Positions 1 through 12,075 of a DNA stretch of 64,000 bases are shown piece after piece; the stretch's first letter is position 1; each line of letters starts with the position of its first letter. The notes under the pieces are model-generated. The model was not told the DNA's origin, searched no databases, and saw nothing but the letters and a program-made list of their open reading frames with translations. The position numbers were made by a program, and so were the translations under genes. The stretch is taken from positions 207,774,657 to 207,838,656 of the forward strand of contig NW_026947484.1 in assembly GCF_034190915.1 (NCBI RefSeq). Reading direction: 5' to 3'. The stretch is from Cavia porcellus (lineage: Eukaryota > Chordata > Mammalia > Rodentia > Caviidae).

Positions 1-2370
1 TTCATTTGGTATTTGAAGATACTTGCTTTGTTACTAGGAGGTATAATATGAAGAAATTCCTTGTTTGTCTAAAATAGCAAATATGTTGCATTCCTTTTAT
101 GTTGAACAAATGGTTGGGCCTTGTTTCTAGCTTTCCGTGTAAGGAAAATGTAATTTTTTAGTGTTTACATATTTCCAGACTTACTCTAACCAGTTATGAG
201 TAATTTTGTGATGAATTCTAAATATCAAATTCATAGTGAGAATTAATCCTTGATTGTGTGGAAGCTTAGTGTAGTCTATATGCATGAAAATTCCACAGAG
301 ACAATATAATTCAAATTTTGTTTATCATATTCTGGAAACTAGAGAAACAATATCAGTAGTTCTTACTTCAAAATACATTAACTTTAAATAGATGTCTCTG
401 TGATGGATTTAAACCATCTAAATGACAAAGCATTCAAGTCTACTGCTTGACATACAGACTCTTCACATGCAAAGTGCTAGAAAATTCTTGTAGTTCGTTC
501 TTACATTTAAAAATACTTTCTTGCTGATTATAGAAGTATAGACTAGATTTAAGTTTTTATATGTGCCTCATCAAGTGATCAACCCTTGTCCTTCATAACC
601 ATCACAGTTTAACTTGATTTCATTTCATATCTTCCTCAGGCTTCAATCACCCATTTATAAAATACATCTTGCATTTATTACAATAAATAATTAACACTTT
701 TTAAAAGTTGTTTGAGTAACTTTGACATTTAGTTTCCACCATCATTAAATTATTAGTGTATGTTTAGATTTATCTTTTCTAATCTTTACCCCTAGTTCCT
801 GAGGTGGAACAAAATCTTACCTTTCCCCAATCCATTATCCTCTGTCAATGTAGATTTTGATATAGCAAGACAGTCACTAATGCTAGTAGACACCAGGTTT
901 TCACCTCATACTCTAATGTGGTGAATAGAAGCATACCTGTGTTTTTCATAGCTACTCTAGGGAGTATGATTTCTAAGTAATCTAAAGACTTTGATCTTAT
1001 TTATCTGTTGTCTGAACCAGTCTTCTGAAAGAAATCAGTCTTCTAAAAATGTTAACTCCACATAATCTATTGAGTAATCCACAGTTCTTCTCTTGGCTTT
1101 ATATGTTAGAGTAATAAGAGGGAACCAAGTGTTTACTATGAACCAAACCTTGTACTGGGCATAAGAAACTACAACAGGATAAGAAACTATCAGAGCCTTG
1201 TCATTTGGACAGTTTGTTATAGACAATTGAGAAGTAAGTAGTTAGAATGCAGTAAGAATGATGAATCCTTGAGAGGATACTGGGAAATCTTATAATTTTA
1301 AATAAAATGTAGCTTTAGTTTCTAGGCTCCTCAAACTATTCCTAGATTCACTAATTTTCTAGGCAAAATTACAAAACTCAGAGAAACCACAAAACTCATG
1401 GTTGAACTTTACTATAGCAAAGAACTGTAGGTGGAAGTCAGTAGTGGAAAGAGTGGTATCGTAAAACCCAGAAAGAGGTTCAGATGTAAATTTCAAAGTA
1501 TCTGTCCTTGTGGATTTCTATGGACAGTTGTTATTTCTTAATAATATGTGTTAATGTGAGAGTGGTACCAAACAAGAAACATCAGCCAAGCCTTTGGGGT
1601 CCATGGTTTACATGAGGTAAGAGGGAGACAGGCAAGTGGACATCTCGTTAACTACATGCATGGTTGCTCTTTGTTTTCAGCCCTCCATATATCACATTGC
1701 TACTTTACAGCTCAGCGAATCACAGAGCAGCACAGATTATCCAGCTGCACCCAGACTTCCCTGGTCAGGATAGACAGTGTCATCAGGTAGGACACTGAAG
1801 GGACTAAGCAAGGGACATAGTTTTCTATAGACGAATCAATACTTTTCTGTTCAACAATGTCACATATTCAGAGGAAATAAATCCTTCTCATGCTTATCTT
1901 TGTAGCTTTTTTGCACCAGTTTTTTACTTAAATCTTTGAAAACTCCTATTTACACTTTGACCTGAAAGTAAAACTCTTATCTCTCTATCTAAAATTTATC
2001 TTTCTTCATTTCTCCACAGCTGAAATTTTCTTCAAGTATTTCATCTTTTCAAGATTTTAAATGATAGTATGACCAAAACAACATATTTAATTTGCAAAGC
2101 ATATTTATTGCTAAGAGGAAATTTTATTTGTAAAGATTTGTAAAAATAAACTGAAAATATTTCATTTTTAACCAGCAGTTATTGCTAAACAAGATTTCAA
2201 AATATAGAAACAGCTAAAATTTAAAAATACAAAATCAGTAATGCTGAAAAACAAGTCTCTATTAAAAATTTGCCTTATTTTTGGATTTGCAGCTATTTGC
2301 AATGAGAAAAAATCTGGAAAATGGCCATCTCCCCATCACACATTCCAATCTTGACATCTTCTCATCGTTT
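1..2370. other. Unassigned AT-rich DNA
   Basis: No reading frame, exon or repeat could be supported in this stretch. Frames here are short and broken, the base composition is AT-rich, and nothing resembling a splice-bounded coding block was seen. It may contain very old repeat fragments that I cannot recognise by eye. Confidence 0.5.
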
Positions 2371-2464
2371 TCTATTTATTTATTTATTTATTTATACCAG
2401 GGATCAAACTCATGACTATACACTTGCAAGACAGGCATTTATGCCACTGAGCTAAATCTCAGCT
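2371..2464 (-). mobile_element. ID-like tRNA-derived SINE
   Basis: Read on the minus strand this is a tRNA-like Pol III unit with an A box (TTTAGCTCAGTGGCATAAAT) and a B-box region ending TTTGATCCCTGGTA, followed by a (TAAA)n tail that appears as (TTTA)n on the plus strand. The internal sequence differs from the younger copies in this window, so it is a moderately old insertion. No clear target-site duplication was found. Such SINEs are copied by the L1 machinery and encode no protein. Confidence 0.85.
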
Positions 2465-3318
2465 CGTTGGTCTTCTTACTGCTCACTGCTCACTTCTTTT
2501 GGATAACTAATCAAAAATGCATGAAGCAGAATGTCAGAAGAGATAGTGAAAAGCTATGCATTCTGAATAAATGGCCATAAAAGTCCACCATATTTCATGC
2601 AACTACTAGAAAAAAGTCAAAATATCTGTAAGGATTTTAGGTTATAGGTCAAGGGGCTTAGCCACACATAAGTGGGATCAATAGGATCACACATTATATA
2701 GGACACAAGTGCTTCCAAGCCCCACTCAGAAGAAAAATCTTAAGAACACTTGTTATTCAAGAACCATGGCTTTAATGTGAGCCAAACCCAAATCCTTCTC
2801 TAGCAAGTCCCAAGATGCAGTTGCCTGACTTTTTATCTTTTCATACTCTCCAAGCTTCTCTTCAAAAAGTGCTTGATGAAAATCATACTCTCAGGAGAAC
2901 AGCGCCTAAAAATGATTGCTTATAGCAATATCAAAATATACTGCTGGCTTTCCTGTCAACAGATGTAGCATTATCTTAGTCACACTGGATTTGATACAGA
3001 CCCAAGACACAGATGTATATAGAGGCAAAGACACACTGTACAAAATAGGGAAATCTTTCCTTCACATTTTCAGGGGATAAAAGGTCAAAGTGGTCACTCA
3101 AGTCTGGGAGCTTTTGTGATTTTCTCTGATTAAACTTAAACTGGTATGTAACTGGGCCAAGAAGCTTGGTGGCAAATGAAAAATTCACTGTGTATCATTA
3201 CAAAACAGAGCTAAATCCTATCTCTAGGAAAGTGCCTTGAGAATTTGCTAATAGGAGAGACTAAGACACAGAATAAACTGTTGATAAACTTTTTGAAATG
3301 GACAAAAGATTGGGCAGA
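2465..3318. other. Unassigned AT-rich DNA
   Basis: No coding region or repeat family was recognised. The short open frames in it have no recognisable domain or compositional bias. Confidence 0.45.
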
Positions 3319-3375
<57 letters not shown>

Positions 3376-3390
3376 AATATATATATATTT
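3319..3390. repeat. Compound (AT)n(GT)n(AT)n microsatellite
   Basis: An AT run passes into about 19 GT units and back into AT-rich repeats. Alternating purine-pyrimidine tracts of this kind are typical of mammalian DNA, can adopt Z-DNA, and vary in length. Open frames through it on both strands are repeat artefacts. Confidence 0.97.
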
Positions 3391-3920
3391 ATAACATTTA
3401 TGGGAAAGATCAAGAGAGTAAGGAAAAATAAAATGAGAAGCAATATTATTAGTAAGGATGCTAGAGCTTCCAGTGAAGCCATAAAGAAAAAGATCAGAAA
3501 ATGTTCGGAATAGATTCTTTGACTTCAGATTAGCATTTGATAGTGGTATCTATTAATCTATTAATTCACAGAACAAAAAATACTGAAAATAAGAAATGGA
3601 GAAGAAAAGAAAAATAGAAATGAAGACAGGAAGAAATCAGAGAGGGCAAGAGGCAATAGAAAATACTTTATTTTTTTCTTTTTGTCTACATACATATCAT
3701 TTCTTTTCATTCCCCGACTGGAATTCTGAAGATTAGGTTAACTGAATTTCTTCCAGTTTAATAAGCCCATGATAATCTTTCTTTCTTTTGAGTCTCTGTC
3801 TATACTTCCTTTGCCTATGCTATTTCTTGCTTTTCGTCTTTTACTATATAGATCTTATTCCTCCTTCAGGTCCGGAATATAGGTTTTCATCCTGTAGAAA
3901 ACCTCCTTGATGTACAATAA

Positions 3921-4100
3921 TGAAAGAGTTTTCGGCACTATAAAAGAGCAAAATATAAAGTGAAAAGTAGCCTTTACTCCAAGTATGTGGAGAGGAGTCC
4001 ATGATCATAGACAGCCCCATTAAAGTGTCCTTCTCAGAGCCCCAAGTCCCACTGGAGGTCTCAGGAAAGGCATTCTCTGTACTTGTGAACATAGAGGTCA
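3921..4100 (-). mobile_element. Class I ERV LTR 3' end, opposite orientation
   Basis: The reverse complement matches the end of the plus-strand LTR at 6005-6748. Both carry a block around ATGGACTCCTCTCCACAT, then a similar AAAGGCTAC...TTTTGCTCTT stretch, and both stop at AAAACTCTTTCA. The terminal TGAAAGAGTTTT at 3921 on the plus strand is therefore the 3' end of a minus-strand LTR. Clear similarity covers about 3921-4012 and becomes weak by about 4100. A 126-codon open frame on the minus strand runs through it but is only a chance frame in LTR sequence. It may be a separate solo LTR or a rearranged partner of the neighbouring ERV. Confidence 0.7.
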
Positions 4101-4382
4101 TGTGTAGTGTTATTCCTGAGTTTTCAGGCTCTTGTATTAAGTCTTCAGTCTCTATAGCCAACCCATGCAATCTTTGCAGACAGGGCCTATTGCATGCAGG
4201 TTCCAGACTCTCTTCTTTACCCACAGCTTCCTAGTAACTCCAACATGTCCCATACCCCTTTTAGGTAGGGATATTTTTTCAAAAGCTTAACTTCTCCTTT
4301 GCCTTCTCTCTCCATATAGCTCTAATCCTCCAGCCACCCTCACAGTGCACTGCAAAGTCATCCCCTCCCTTCCCTTTTTCTC

Positions 4383-4785
4383 TGGTCGATCCCATAGTTT
4401 GGGACACCTCCAATCCCACCCACGCTACACATGCCATGCCTATTTTAATTTGTCTTAGGGATCCTTCAATTTTTCCTTTCAATTTTTCAATTCCCCACTA
4501 TCCCAAGCTCCCAAACATTTACAGGGACTTAAACCTATAATCAAGTATCCTTTAGACAACAATTTTCTTAAACCTACTCATTCACCCTATTGTACTCCCA
4601 TTCTCCCAATACTCAAGCCCGGTCATATTCTCTAGTGCAGGACCTTAGGGTAATCAATAACACCATTAACCCAATCCACCCAGTGGTACCAAACCCTTAT
4701 ACCATGCCCTCTCATATCCCTCTCTCTACCACTCACTTTATAGTCATAGATCTTTAAAATGCTTTTTTATTCCTTTGTGTTTATG
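4383..4785 (+). pseudogene. Degenerate ERV pol: protease end and reverse transcriptase N-terminal part
   Basis: Translated pieces match the conserved start of class I (gamma-like) endogenous retrovirus reverse transcriptase. In order there is a VDPIVWDTSNP-like block, a GLKPII block, an SPYCTPILPI block, a VQDLR-like block and a VPNPYTMPSHIP block running into VIDL near motif A. These blocks lie in three different frames (about 4385, 4489-4600 and 4635 onward), so at least two frameshifts separate them. The sequence then jumps to integrase-like sequence; the catalytic YxDD region and RNase H are missing. The copy is dead. Class assignment rests on motif recall and is not a database match. Confidence 0.8.
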
Positions 4786-4904
4786 TAGACTGACCCAGAT
4801 ACTCTGAAGTCTCAATAACTTAGACCTGTCATCTCCATAGTAAAACCTCTCCTCAGGGACACATATCACCCCTTTCCTTTCCTATTCATCAATTTCATGG
4901 ACAT

Positions 4905-5190
4905 ACCCATGGTCAGGACTGGCAGGTAGATTTTACACATGTGCCCTGCCACAAAACTCTCAAATATCTTCTCACCTTTGTTTTTACTTTTTCAGGATCG
5001 ATAAAAGCCTTTCCCACAACCAGGGAGACTGCTGACACAGTTTTCTAAAGTCCTGTTACAGGAAATCATCCCAAGGACTACAACCAAGGTGAAGCAGCCC
5101 CTACCTGGTCTTCTTGGCAACTCCAATACAGGTCAAAGTTGCTGGACTGCCATCCTGGTTCCACATCACTCAAGCTAACTGCTGCCCTTC
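4905..5190 (+). pseudogene. Degenerate ERV pol: integrase remnant
   Basis: A frame from about 4911 gives WQVDFTHVP, then [13 protein letters not shown] and [13 protein letters not shown] before a stop, resembling the integrase catalytic core of gamma-type retroviruses and retaining the first acidic residue (the D of QVDFT). A frame change leads to LLQEIIPR, and after a short gap a SPYLVFLATPIQVKVAG block resembles the C-terminal GPY/F region. The stretch that should hold the second catalytic Asp and the Glu is deleted. Stops and frameshifts make this clearly non-functional. It continues the pol remnant upstream with most of the middle of pol lost. Confidence 0.82.
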
Positions 5191-6004
5191 CAATCCTAAA
5201 TCTGACCATCCTAAGTGGTCATCTCATCTTCTATCTCCCACCCGTCTCCATCTCACCAAGGCCTGACAGCCACCACTCTCAGGCTAAGTCATGTTTTGTT
5301 ATCCAATCTGGTTCCTAATTCCTTATATTTTATCAATTATTCTTTTTTTGCAGTAGGATTCTTGACAATTTTCCCTAAAGACCCCACATCACACATAAAA
5401 TTTTCTTCATGTTCTCTCTACCCTAAGTTGTTTAGTTAAAAGTGAGATCCCTGTGTGTCTATGCCCTGATCTCCCTTATAGTGACACAGTCACAGCCCTC
5501 CTCACCCCTACTCTGGAATTTCCCAAATATAATTCAATCATTAGACCTTGTATTTCTCATGCTTCTTATTCTTTCCAGCTCAACTCCTAGACCAAAGACA
5601 AGCCCTATCTGCCTACACATTTAATTTACCCTTTCAGATGGGGGAATAATTACCTCTCATAATTTCTCTCCTCCTAATCCCACACTTAATTTTCAGATTC
5701 TACCTCACCGTGATCCTGATGGAATGGCATATTTAAACCAAAGACATCTTTCCTTCTACCTCTCCCGGATCCTTAAATATGATGGTGGCCTGCCTCCTCA
5801 TAGCACCTTGTCTCTTTGTTTTTCCAATCTAAGATGCAGGCATTCACCAATGATAAAGTTGTTCTGGCTAAAACACCTGGTACCAGCTTCTGCATGGGCA
5901 TCACCTATCATTCAATCAACATTTCTAAACCCCAATACAGCACCTCTTTTCAGCAGGAAGTACTAAGGGAGAGACTTCACCCTTTTCTTAACAATAAACA
6001 GGAA
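5191..6004 (+). pseudogene. Degraded ERV 3' internal region (env position)
   Basis: This stretch lies between the pol C-terminal remnant and the LTR, where env would sit. Short open frames of 60-80 codons occur but are interrupted, and I recognise no reliable envelope motif. Assignment rests on position and continuity only. The bases just before the LTR (ACAGGAA) are not a strong polypurine primer site. Confidence 0.5.
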
Positions 6005-6748
6005 TGAAAGAGTTTTGCCCTAAAATAATGTCCCGGCCTATGGGTAAGTCCACGGAGACCCTAAATGGGGAGTTGGGATGAAAAGGAAACAAGAGACACA
6101 AAGAATGGAGACAAGACAAAGAAGTCCAATCAAGTCTAGTTTATGCAAGGAAGGAGTATCAAATATATGGGGTATTGGGGAGGAGGGATTTGGGTTCTGA
6201 GACATCAGCAGGTAACTTAGCAACAGTGGCAAGACTGAAGGTTATAGGTCAATTCAAATTTCCTGCCTGTGGGCCCATAAGGTGATTAGCATAATCCCTT
6301 AATGAGTCAAACAAGCTAGGTAGGCAAGGTGCTGCTTAACTACCAAACTTAACTCCTAGAGGGAGTTAAGGTGGTGCAGCGTGCAGATGTAAGGTGGCAG
6401 CCAATTATAGAGCTTCCCACAAAATAAGTTATATTATCTTATGGAGGCTGAATCAGGGGAGGCGAAATTAAGGAATGTTTACCTTGAAGTCACTTCTTCC
6501 TTCCCCTTTTACAGCTTCCTTTTTCCTTTCCCAGAGCATGTGAAAATGTTCCAATCAGCTCCTCCCATGTCATCAATGGCCGCCCTAAGCGCCAACCCTG
6601 GGCAGAGGTAATATGTATTTCCCAGACTCCATGTTTCGGTCAGAGGAACCCAGGCCATCTATGGTCATGGACTCCTCTCCACATCCTTGGAACAAAGGCT
6701 ACATTTTACTTTACATTTTGCTCTTCTGTCATGCCAAAAACTCTTTCA
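6005..6748 (+). mobile_element. Class I ERV long terminal repeat, about 744 bp
   Basis: The element begins TGAAAGAGTTTTGCC and ends CCAAAAACTCTTTCA, so its ends form a near-perfect inverted repeat in the TG...CA form usual for LTRs. It follows the ERV internal remnant in the right orientation to be its 3' LTR. It contains a 9-bp inverted repeat at 6348-6370. AACAAAGG lies near the 3' end where an AATAAA-like signal might be expected; a true polyadenylation signal is not certain. A related 3' end in opposite orientation is present at 3921-4100. Confidence 0.82.
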
Positions 6749-9700
6749 AAGAAGACCATGAATTAGGGACCGTGAAACGCAGTATACAAAGATAAGACTT
6801 TATCACATCACTCATTTCAGGGCATTACATTTAACCTGTTTATCTTTGGCCTTTGCTCCTTTGGCTGTTTGGGATGTTATATATACCAAGCACATATCGA
6901 TGCTTGGTCACCAGTAATGATTTTTTTTGAAAATCCCATCAAAGTCATTTTCCTCATGATTGTATACATCATCTAAGGAAAAATGTCAAATAAATATGCC
7001 AGCCTCAGAATAATCCATCTTCTAATAACAATAACAACAACAAAAAACCCATAATGCATCTGTACATAACTCAGAAGATTTACTCATAAAATTAGGTTTG
7101 CTCCCACATGAGTAAAATGTACATTTATTGAAGTAAATAGAAGTATAAATGCAGACCACCTTATTTTTAGTAATACCCACTAGCTGATAAGCAAGGTAGG
7201 AACTGTATTTCCTTTAAGTCATATATCTCAAAGTAGACCAAATGTCCTCAGCCCCTTTTCCCAATCCAGACTGTTTCCAGCTGAGAATGATTATGATGAG
7301 AACTCTCATCTTTTTTTCATTTGTGATTATATAAGTAACATTGTCATTGAGCATAAGAAGGCATATTTATTTTAATTCTGAAATAACCTGAAAAAGTAGC
7401 ACAGTGGCTGTTTTACATCACATGACTCAGTAACTAGTGCAGTATGTGAAAGTCTATTTCTTAGCATTATATGCTATGTCCCAATGTTCCAACTGCATTT
7501 CAACATAAAAAGAACATAGAGTGTTATTAAGGTTTTAATACATGATGTTCTTTAGATTCTTTTTTAAGGTTACCGAAAGACTATAATACCATGAACAGAG
7601 TAATCTTTGAGTTAAATTCACTGATTGTATTCCCAATTGAGAGTTACGAAAGTAGGCTGTCAAAATAGCCTTAGAGTTGAATCTGGATTTTGATTTGTGA
7701 GGCCCAGTGCTAAACAAATCTATAGCACCATATGTCCCTTACAGCAACTATATTACCTCTTAAATTCAAAAAGTAGATTTTTTCACATTGATCATGAAAC
7801 GACCATTTTTACAAATGTTTAACCTTCAATTGATAAGTTTGACATTTTTATTAAATCATAATTACCTATATTGACATAGTTCATCTAACCTCTCCCCCCC
7901 AGATCAATCCATTTTATTGGTATACTGCTATATTTTTCTCCCTATAGTGCATATAAGTATTCTAGAGTTTCAGAGCTTCCACTTTGTGATTTTTCAGTTA
8001 CTACGATTAAATTTCTCAGTTAAATTGATGGTCATTTGCTTTTTTAACTTCTGAATGGATCATTTAGAATTAAGTGCCGCATAAGTCCCTGAATTTGAGA
8101 GTATACTTTTGGAGGTTCTAAATCACAGAAATATGACACCCTGCTCAGTTATCAGTGGAACATGTCTATGTCTCTATAGATGGGGAGAGCAGGATTTACA
8201 TTCAGCAGCAGAATGCAGAGTGTCATTTAATTCCAGACGACCAGTTCATCTTCCTCTATGGTGCATTCTGCTCCTCAATGGAACCTTTGTAAATCACCCA
8301 GTCCAGCTTCAGTCACTCATCTTTTTCAATTTCCCTTTGGTGCTTGACTTTTGCTTTCCCTGCAATTACTGTAATGTAGTAACTTAATATTTTTACACAT
8401 TCAAATTATTTTATCCATCTGCAGCTTGTCTATACCTAAGTGACTGCATCAATCTATACTTTCCCAGACTAATTATTGCTGCTATTATTCAAGCCCGAGT
8501 TCCTGTCTCTTCTTATTTTCTTACTGTCTCAATCACAGCCATCTAACCTTATTCCAGAATTCCAAATGGTCTTTGTATTTTCGTTTTATTAAAAATGTGT
8601 TCCTCATATTTGTAATTTTTAACTATAGTACAAAGTCTTTTGATAGCAAACTTGAATTGTGGCCTTATAATTTCCAACTTAAGTGTTGAAGGGAACACAA
8701 ATGCTGAACTAAAAAGTCTTCTTTCTGGACAAAGTGTTTCCATTCCACTAACAATTTTAATCTAATTTTACTAATATTAAATAAGTATATATATATATAT
8801 ATATATACTAATTGTAATTTGAATTTGGAGGATATAGATTTACAGTATACAATTCCAAAGTTTTAGACTTTCTTTACTGGCAAAGGAAATTAAAATTTAT
8901 AAAGTCAAAAATATTATAAGAACATTCTGGTAGAACTACTTGCAATTTAATTGCTTCTGTAGTTTTTTATTATTATTATTCCATAAGAAAGATTCTAACT
9001 CCAAATACAGAAAAGTATTTTCTATTTATCCTGGGCTTCAGAAGATGAGTAAAGTACTCACAGACATGCCAGGGTAAAGGTCTTCTAAGTCAGATAGAAA
9101 CTCTCAAAGATGTTGCTTCTATATTAAAAAAAAAAATGAGTGGGGATGCAATTCTATCTTCAGTGGTCACTGCTGTTAAATGGCTTTAAAGCTTCCTAAC
9201 CTTTGACAGACACATCACTCATCTCCAATGTCAATGACACAGAAACTGATTCCTGCTCCACAGTTTAACAAGACCATGCTCTGCAGCGTTGGAAAGCAAA
9301 AAGAAGACATCAAATGAAAAACAAAACTTAAAACTTAGTCTGCCCTTAATCTCATTTTCTCCCGAATTTGATGCACAATTTCTAAAATTGAAGAATATTT
9401 AATTTGAAAAATCTATATTAAGATGTGGAAATTAAATTTAAAAAATAACTTTCTGAAGACTAAGAACATATCATTTGTTTTGAAGTAATATAATTGATAA
9501 AGTTGTTTAAAATAGCAACATAGAAGGAACATCAATTAGAGATATTACTAAACATGTATAAATGGCAAAATCATATTAACAGTCAACGGTAAAAAGGTTT
9601 AAGCACTGTTAAGGTTAAACATTGTTCTCTACTATTTTTGCTATCAAAAACTGCAATTTTATGCTGTAAAAGGTTTCTGAGTTAATTTAGTCTCACTGCT

Positions 9701-9880
9701 TTATTGCATAACAGCTATACAACTTTCAGAATATTAGAATGATGCTCTCGATAGTAGAATACATAATGGAACTTGAAAATTTTAGCTTCTAACTTGCCAT
9801 CTTATTCAATAGCCCCAAAAAACATTTGTTATTACCTCTAGTTCCTAATAAATCTGAAACACAAATGTCTAAGGTGTGAA
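6749..9880. other. Unassigned AT-rich DNA
   Basis: No exon or named repeat was recognised apart from a short (AT)n run at 8786-8808. Small open frames here carry no recognisable domain. Confidence 0.45.
8786..8808. repeat. (AT)n microsatellite
   Basis: About eleven uninterrupted AT units in AT-rich sequence. Confidence 0.9.
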
Positions 9881-9965
9881 TTTAGCACTGGGGAGGCTGA
9901 TAGAGGACCATACGTTTGAGGTCAACCCAGGCCACATAGTGAGATCCTGTCCCAAAACTGCAAAA
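9881..9965 (+). mobile_element. B1-like (7SL-derived) SINE fragment
   Basis: The segment reads GCACTGGGGAGGCTGATAG, then a TTTGAGGTCAACCCAGGCCAC block and an ACATAGTGAGATCCTGTC block. These match the order of the B1/Alu-type left monomer, and A-rich sequence follows. It is diverged and lacks the 5' end. B1-family SINEs support a rodent origin. Confidence 0.75.
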
Positions 9966-10487
9966 TGAAAACAAAAATTCTTATGAGAAGGTCTTTGTGT
10001 ATGAAATGAACAATGTTAAATCAACTTTTGATATTTTTGCATTGCAAATATATAACAGATATTGGATATTATGAACTGAATGTTTATTTTTCTATCCCTT
10101 TTGGCTATAATATTTTCTCTTTGCTCAGTGACCATAAGAGGCAATGGTTTCTGTAATAATCCATCAACAATAAAATTTTCTAAGGAAACAGTACATGGAT
10201 AAACATGAACATACAGTCTTCCAGCTGCAAACAAACACCTCCCATGATACCACCCTACATGGGTCCCTGTGCTCTTGGAAACAACAACCTTGCAAGGAGC
10301 TGGCCCAATGTATGAGGGCATTTATCTACCTAATTGTGCAGAAACCTAAACAAGTAAATGCACAGTAAAACAAAACTAAAAATCAAGAAAATCAAATTTT
10401 GTTGCCCCTGAGTTCACTCTGAAGTTTGAAAAACAAAGGTAAATAAAACAATAAACCAGGACATTGATTTCTATCCATGGAATGCTC

Positions 10488-10600
10488 ACCAATCACTTAG
10501 AATTATGTTAAATACTTTACATGTATCATCTTGATTTTTAATTACCACATAAAACAGACATTTTTCCCCACAGAAAAGCAGAAGCTGTCCAGACTTCTAG
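10488..10600 (-). mobile_element. MIR fragment (probable)
   Basis: ATACTTTACATGTATCATCTTGATTTTTAATTACCACAT followed by an ACAG...AAAAGCAGAAGC-like stretch resembles the reverse complement of the 3' half of MIR. It is strongly diverged, as expected of this old mammalian SINE. Confidence 0.55.
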
Positions 10601-11016
10601 TAGGCCAAGGTAGCATATATAATGTCCAGATTTAGAACCTTTTGATACAGCTTATTCAACAACCAGTGCTCCACAGATCCAAACACTGAGTGCCCTTGTG
10701 ATCTAACTGAGAAAACCTGTGTTCTTAATCATTATCATTTTTTGTCATATGTTCTTAAAGCAAAAGTCATTCAATAATACTCATAAAAGCAAAGTAAGGA
10801 AGACTTTATTCAGGCTTACATGATAAATATAGAGTACAATGCATAGGTTTTGTAGCAGTGAAAAGACTCGGACACAACTGTAAACATAACATGGGCAAGA
10901 GAGAATTTATAACCAAGGAGGAGAATGGGGGTGAAAACTACTAAGTGAGAGAGATAGAGGATTCTGGCTAAGTTGATCAGATTCTTTCTGAAGGCAGGAC
11001 ATGTAATCAGATAAAC

Positions 11017-11353
11017 TGAATGTATATGTCCCCTAAATTCACATGCTAAAACTCTAATACCCAAGGGTGTAGTATTTTGAGATAGGTCTTTTGGGAGATG
11101 ATTAGGTCCAAAGAGCTATGCCCATGTGACGTGATTAATCTTCTCAGCAGAAACATGCAGTCCTTACTTTTCTTTTTTGTTTTAATCACATGAAGACATA
11201 ATGAGAAGAAAGCCAACAAAGTCCAAGAGTGAGTCTAGATTAGACTCAGATTAGTTGGATGCCTAGTCTTCATAGATGAGTGAAATAAATGTTCATTGTT
11301 TAGGCCACCCACTCAGTGTTCATTTGTTATAGCAACACAAACCAGCTAAAGCA
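11017..11353 (+). mobile_element. MLT1-type MaLR LTR
   Basis: The order of blocks follows the MLT1 consensus. TATGTCCCCTAAATTCACAT and AAACTCTAATACCC come first, then a GATTAGGTC block, a GAAATAAATGTTCATTGTTTA block, GCCACCCACTCAGTG, and a TTTGTTATAGCAACACAA-like end. The ends TG...CA fit an LTR. A central deletion or divergence shortens it. MaLR LTRs derive from ERVL-like retrotransposons and are common across mammals. It is a solo LTR; no internal region is visible. Confidence 0.88.
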
Positions 11354-11853
11354 AGGCCAATTATTACTAGGGTCTCTGGAAATGAAAATGGATTCTTCAA
11401 TGTCAAGAAAATTCCCCAAACTTCATGTAGAATGCTACTTTCAATTCTTAAAGATTACTTTTTGTAAAAAATAACTGGTAGATGTGGCTTAATAGACAAA
11501 CTTTGGTGTATCATTTACAGATACATAATTGAAATAAGACAAAAGACAAGAAAAAAATTGAGAGTTATCTGTTTGCTAAAATATTATTTAAAATATTCTT
11601 TAAAAAATGATGAGTAATCTCACATGCACAATTTAATATGTGCTGGTATTGCATTTATACACATGTTAACATGTATCAACTTCAGTAATACAAAACTCGT
11701 ATGCGGATAATCAAACCTGAGTGAAAAGTGATATAGGCCTTGCTCTTCAATAAGACACTGATGAGTTAGTTTAAGGGTAAGATATGCTCTCATTTGTAAT
11801 TTCTTTCAAGCCTGGCATGCAAAAGGGTGTTTTCAGATGGATCACGCAGAGTC

Positions 11854-11985
11854 AGAGAAAAGAGAGGAGAGGAAAGGGGAGGGGAGTGGAACAGAAAGGG
11901 AAAGGAAAGAAAAGGTAAGAAAGGTTAAGGAGGGAGGTAGAAAGGAGTGGGAGGAAAGAGGAGAGAAAGAAAGAAAGGAGTGGCA
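11854..11985 (+). repeat. Polypurine (GA-rich) tract
   Basis: About 130 bases are almost entirely A and G on the plus strand, with a few single pyrimidine interruptions. The pattern is irregular (GAGAGGAGAGGAAAGGGGAG and the like) and is not a fixed unit. Confidence 0.9.
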
Positions 11986-12004
11986 GAGCATCAGGCGATA
12001 GAGG

Positions 12005-12075
12005 ACGTGGTAGCACAGTTGTTTAACTGCATGGATGCTGGGGTCAGATGAAGGGATTTAAATACCAGTCTGTGT
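12005..12075 (+). mobile_element. MIR fragment (probable)
   Basis: GTGGTAGCACAGTTGTTTAA, then CTGCATGGATGCTGGGGTCA and an AAATACCAGTCTG block resemble the tRNA-related 5' half of MIR, including the region around the B box. It is diverged and short. Confidence 0.5.

Noticed and set aside
3298..3513. Cys-Val repeat protein through the GT array
   Set aside because: The frame is an artefact of a (GT)n microsatellite.
3844..4224. 126-codon minus-strand open frame as a gene
   Set aside because: It runs through an ERV LTR end; the similarity to a frame at 6613-6795 is due to the shared LTR sequence and not to a protein family.
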